This document shows positions 22,600 to 25,159 of a stretch of 25,159 nucleotides of DNA, in pieces. Location: the IMG/VR virus record IMGVR_UViG_3300009185_000094, positions 1 to 25,159 of that record, one strand, 5' to 3'. This DNA is from a virus. How positions within the stretch are numbered: position 1 is the stretch's first letter; the number at the start of each line of letters is the position of its first letter. The notes beneath the pieces are model-generated. The model was not told where the DNA came from. It was given only the letters and a program-made list of their open reading frames with translations, and ran no database searches. The translations under genes and the position numbers were made by a program.

Positions 22600-22730
22600 C
22601 GGTCAGCCACCAGATAGGACACGGTGACCATGAGCACGCCGGCCACGATCACAGAAACAGGAACGGACAACATCGCAACACCAGCAACAACCAGTGCGCA
22701 ACCAACGATCTCAAACACCGTGGTCAACAT
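22596..22730 (-). CDS. Small membrane peptide (44 aa)
   Basis: The ATG at 22728-22730 lies one base after the terminase stop (TGA at 22732-22734), so the short 44-residue frame is preferred over the longer one that runs into the terminase gene. The product MLTTVFEIVG... is one or two hydrophobic helices (CALVVAGVAMLSVPVSVIVAGVLMVTVSYLV). It overlaps the portal start by 4 bases (ATGA). Its tight placement between terminase and portal argues for a real, translationally coupled gene, but its function is unknown. Confidence 0.55.
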   Translation of the reverse strand: MLTTVFEIVGCALVVAGVAMLSVPVSVIVAGVLMVTVSYLVADR

Positions 22731-22731
22731 G

Positions 22732-24195
22732 TCACGCAACGGACTCACCCCACGGGTCAACGATCGTCGGAACACCCGACGCGAACTCGGCACCAACAAC
22801 ATTCAACAACGCCAACGTGCACGCCACCAACGGGGACACATCAACCGCAGTATCGCGACGATGCCAACCCCAAGCGTCACCAAGTTTGCGGCGCTTCGCA
22901 CCAGCAACAGCACCAGACAACGGTGACTGCTCGATGTGACGCAACTCGCCAGCAACAACCAGATCAAAGAACTTGCCGCAAGCGGTCGCCATCTGCCTGG
23001 TACTGATCTCGTTGACATGCAAACCGAGGCGGCGCAGATCGCCAACCATCGAACCAGCAGCGGACACAGGATCAATCGTGATCGACTTGTACTCACGCAC
23101 CCGATCAGGTGTGAACCAATCCAACACCCACGCAGTACCAGGTCTGTTGCCGATCACCTCGACATGCGCCACACCATCAGCACGCAAACCAGCTGCGCAG
23201 ATCGAAGACATCGACCGTGACGGTGTCACATCCAACGCCAACGAAACCGGACCATCAATGCGCGACCGAACATCAGCACACGCATCCCACAGATCCTGCG
23301 ACAACACCTGCCACGGTGCAGCAGCTGCACGATCCTGACGTTGATTCAAATACGCACGTCGAAACTCAGGTTCACGCATCGACTCAAAATCGGATCGGAT
23401 CGCTTCGATCGGAACCGTCACACCCAAAGCCGGCATGCAATCCCACCACACCGATTCGTCACCGATATCAGCATCATCAGGAGCAGACCATTCAAAGTAA
23501 GCCACAGCTTTCGTGTCGCCGGCCATTGCCCGAAGCCTGCCGTCATCGACCTTGTCGTTCAGATACAGGCTGTCGTTCGTGCCAGCGGTCGAAACAATCC
23601 ACAGCTGCGGTTGCGGCCTGGTAACCATTGCAGGCTTCATGGCCTGCTCGAGCCGGTCATCAGTTAGCGCAAACGCTTCGTCAATGACGCCAAGATCAAG
23701 CTGGGCACCGTGGCCGGCGGTTTCGGTAGTGGCCATCAGCGACCAGATCGAACCGTCACCCCAGCGGATAGCTTCGCTGCCGTTGGTGCGACGCACCTGC
23801 ATCAGTGATGCGAACGGTGAACGCTCGAGCACCGGGACGTGTTCGTCTTCCCACTTCAGCCGGGCGTCTTTGCCGGTCTGTGCCGTGTAGCTGACACGTT
23901 GCACACCGCCCATCGCAACACAGCGGTGCGTCATCGCAGACAGCATCAAAGTCGTTTTGCCTGATTGACGTGGAACTGTCAGCCGGATCTCACGGTAGAC
24001 CAGGCGACCGGTATCAGGATCGAGTTCGTAGGCGACGTCAGCAACGTGACGTTGCCACGGCATCAAAGGGGTGCCGAGAACCTCAGCGATTCTGGCGACC
24101 CGATCACCGAGCGTTGGTCTGTCACTTCTTGGCGTTGACCACCGGGGCAGACAACTGTTCAAGAAGGTTTGCGAATCCGTCCGTGTCGCCGCCAT
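22732..24195 (-). CDS. terL: Terminase large subunit (packaging ATPase/nuclease)
   Basis: A 487-residue protein. ATG 24193-24195 has GGAGAA seven bases upstream, even though it lies inside the small terminase gene (74-base overlap). ATPase motifs: Walker A VPRQSGKT (74-81), Walker B LGVIDEA (168-174), coupling motif STAGT (202-206). RNase-H-like nuclease motifs follow: SLALDVT (D322) and a later SITIDPVSAAGS. A conserved RWSTPRSDRPTLGDR opening is shared with actinophage large terminases. It drives DNA translocation into the prohead and cuts concatemers. Confidence 0.93.
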   Translation of the reverse strand: MAATRTDSQTFLNSCLPRWSTPRSDRPTLGDRVARIAEVLGTPLMPWQRHVADVAYELDPDTGRLVYREIRLTVPRQSGKTTLMLSAMTHRCVAMGGVQRVSYTAQTGKDARLKWEDEHVPVLERSPFASLMQVRRTNGSEAIRWGDGSIWSLMATTETAGHGAQLDLGVIDEAFALTDDRLEQAMKPAMVTRPQPQLWIVSTAGTNDSLYLNDKVDDGRLRAMAGDTKAVAYFEWSAPDDADIGDESVWWDCMPALGVTVPIEAIRSDFESMREPEFRRAYLNQRQDRAAAAPWQVLSQDLWDACADVRSRIDGPVSLALDVTPSRSMSSICAAGLRADGVAHVEVIGNRPGTAWVLDWFTPDRVREYKSITIDPVSAAGSMVGDLRRLGLHVNEISTRQMATACGKFFDLVVAGELRHIEQSPLSGAVAGAKRRKLGDAWGWHRRDTAVDVSPLVACTLALLNVVGAEFASGVPTIVDPWGESVA

Positions 24196-24382
24196 CGCGG
24201 TTCTCCAGTTCAGTCAGCGTTGCCCGTAGTTCACGCGAGATGGCCGCTGTCGCCATACCTGCGCCTGCATCAAGTGACACTGCCAGCACGATCGCCAAGC
24301 GTGCCCTGGCATCAGTGACCGGGCTCACCTCAAGCTGCTTGAGCGTGGACCGGATCGCTTTCTCCATTGGACCTGCAGCCAT
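24122..24382 (-). CDS. terS: Terminase small subunit
   Basis: An 86-residue helical protein, ATG at 24380-24382 with AGGGG upstream. The pattern MEKAIRSTLKQLEVSPVTDARARLAIVLAVSLDAGAG, then ISRELRATLTELE, matches the small, largely helical TerS of actinophages, which recognises the packaging site. No helix-turn-helix signature is obvious, and the protein is short for the role. Its end overlaps terL by 74 bases. It follows the primase-like gene by 12 bases. Confidence 0.65.
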   Translation of the reverse strand: MAAGPMEKAIRSTLKQLEVSPVTDARARLAIVLAVSLDAGAGMATAAISRELRATLTELENRDGGDTDGFANLLEQLSAPVVNAKK

Positions 24383-24394
24383 CGTTGCCCCTGT

Positions 24395-24952
24395 TCAGAC
24401 CGGCAGCGACCCGATCCATTCATCAATGTTCGCAAACGAAGAACCGCACGCACGCCAGCGCCGGCCTGTGACTGTGAGATAACGACCGTTGCCGTACACC
24501 TCGACACCTGTGGTCACTCGGGCTTTGCTGACGGTGCCGAATCCCCAGACATGCAAACCATCACCCGATGGTGACACTTCGATGTATGTGGCCGGAACGG
24601 ACTCGAGCAGAGCAGCTGCCCACGGAAGCGCACGACCACGACCGTCAAGGCAATGATCGAAGTCAACGCACACGATGCCGTCACCGTTGAGAACGAAGCC
24701 GAGCCCGGCACCGATGTTGCTGGTGGCGGCGGCGGTGTAATCGCACCAGGTGTCCGGGTTCGTTGACGATGCGGGTGATCCGTTGCATTGCATTGGCATC
24801 TTGGATGGCATGCGTCGCACCCAGCGTGCACGGTCACGGAGCTCTAGTGCTGGCAGCGCACGATGCGCAGCCACTCGACACTTGCTCGAGCATGTGACCT
24901 GGTCGCCACGTCGAAGTGGCGATAGCTGTGATTGGCAGACCGTGCAGAACAT
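24395..24952 (-). CDS. Small zinc-finger primase-polymerase-like protein (185 aa)
   Basis: Residues 1-30 are a zinc-finger-like cluster: C3-x2-C6 and C21-x3-C25 followed by VAAHR. Residues 75-185 match the bifunctional primase/polymerase (AEP-type) N-terminal domain: VCVDFDHC (D97, D99, H100), IEVSPSGDGLHVWG (S127 to H134), and GVEVYGNGRYLTVTG (E151, R157, T160). The acidic pair binds metal and the S-x-H-type motif handles nucleotide. The protein has only this catalytic core, with no helicase part as in larger phage primases. It lies directly upstream of the terminase genes, a position seen in some actinophages. ATG is at 24950-24952 without a Shine-Dalgarno match. Confidence 0.75.
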   Translation of the reverse strand: MFCTVCQSQLSPLRRGDQVTCSSKCRVAAHRALPALELRDRARWVRRMPSKMPMQCNGSPASSTNPDTWCDYTAAATSNIGAGLGFVLNGDGIVCVDFDHCLDGRGRALPWAAALLESVPATYIEVSPSGDGLHVWGFGTVSKARVTTGVEVYGNGRYLTVTGRRWRACGSSFANIDEWIGSLPV

Positions 24953-24958
24953 GCGACG

Positions 24959-24964
24959 AGCATA
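24959..24964 (-). promoter_or_regulatory. Possible -10 box of a leaderless promoter for the primase gene
   Basis: TATGCT on the minus strand (four of six matches to TATAAT) ends six bases before the primase ATG at 24952. If it is active, transcription would start at or next to the A of the ATG, giving a leaderless mRNA, a common arrangement in actinobacteria, and it would explain the missing ribosome binding site. The -35 region (about 24982-24987, CCGATG) is poor, so confidence is low. Confidence 0.3.
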
Positions 24965-25159
24965 CCATGTAACGCCTGCAGCATCGGTGCGCTGCGGGTT
25001 TGTTCCTGCCTAAAAACGCTCCGCACAGGTTGCGTTCTGAGTGCCTGAAACCCTCGAGGATGCGGAACCGGTCAACCAATCCACAGGAAGGGGAGCACAG
25101 CGGCTATGGTGCGTCTCACGTCCCACCTCCCCCGCACTGCTCGGGGAGGGAAAGTTGAC
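24965..25159. other. Right-edge region without a convincing gene
   Basis: No gene is supported here. A plus-strand frame opens at ATG 25105 after a purine-rich AGGAAGGGGAG, and a minus-strand frame is open from the edge to about 25013; neither shows a recognisable motif. A GC-rich hairpin (CCTCCCC at 25126-25132 and GGGGAGG at 25143-25149, 10-base loop) lies near the edge without a T-tract on either strand. It may be part of a leader, terminator or genome-end region. Confidence 0.3.

Noticed and set aside
1-25159. Frequent GATCGGGT/ACCCGATC words across the window
   Set aside because: They fall in many unrelated genes in different frames and fit codon choice for Asp, Arg and Ser; no regular spacing was seen.
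1-25159. tRNA genes, CRISPR arrays, insertion sequences and attachment sites
   Set aside because: No cloverleaf-like segments, regularly spaced repeats, transposase motifs or integrase were found by reading; a tRNA search program could still find a weak one.

Overview
This window is about half of the genome of a tailed, siphovirus-type double-stranded DNA phage or prophage. Every gene I accept lies on the minus strand, so the map reads from the right edge to the left. The host is almost certainly an actinobacterium. A WhiB-family iron-sulfur regulator (2367-2750) is essentially confined to that phylum and its phages, and the short primase-polymerase, r1t-type holin, DUF2746-like membrane protein and tail proteins are all typical of actinophages. 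Base composition is moderate to high GC by eye. No mycolyl esterase (lysin B) is visible, so nothing argues for a mycolate-containing host, but the window is only partial. No integrase, immunity repressor, tRNA, CRISPR array or insertion sequence was seen.

Layout, right to left. (1) 25159-24395: a possible leader or promoter region, then a small zinc-finger primase-polymerase. (2) 24382-18661, packaging and capsid: small and large terminase, a 44-residue membrane peptide, HK97-type portal, a multi-domain prohead protease carrying a four-cysteine iron-sulfur-like motif, and the HK97-fold major capsid protein. (3) 18660-16728: a strong hairpin, then a glycosyltransferase and a methyltransferase inserted between capsid and connector genes. 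(4) 16727-12235, neck and tail: gp6-like connector, tail terminator, a small protein, major tail protein, a tail assembly chaperone pair joined by a -1 frameshift at CCCTTTA, a gp10-like protein, and a short TP901-type tape measure. (5) 12238-9630: a hub/distal tail protein with an inserted LamG-like domain, and a minor tail protein. (6) 9633-6918, lysis: amidase endolysin, membrane protein, metallophosphoesterase, DUF6378-like protein, acidic peptide and holin. (7) 6925-4314: a BppU-like adaptor and a collagen-like/SGNH-esterase tail fibre.

The late block ends at two hairpins (4297-4274 and 4215-4176), the second followed by a T-rich stretch. A near-consensus promoter (TTGACA, 17 bp, CATACT) directly downstream starts a second leftward operon. 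This holds a helix-turn-helix protein, a small membrane protein, a Holliday-junction-resolvase-like nuclease, two small proteins, WhiB, a RecB-like nuclease, a possible single-strand-binding protein and two small proteins. The last of these runs off the left edge. Repeats of CTTTGCA/TGCAAA overlap this promoter and look like an operator.

Genes are tightly packed with ATGA, GTGA, TGATG or TAATG junctions, which implies translational coupling through long transcripts. The most notable points are the frameshift signal, the cysteine motif in the protease, the glycosyltransferase/methyltransferase pair, a cysteine-rich CRCxxC motif shared by the WhiB tail and the left-edge gene, and the promoter/operator/terminator block at 4080-4300. 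Family names come from recognising motifs by eye. No database search was run.
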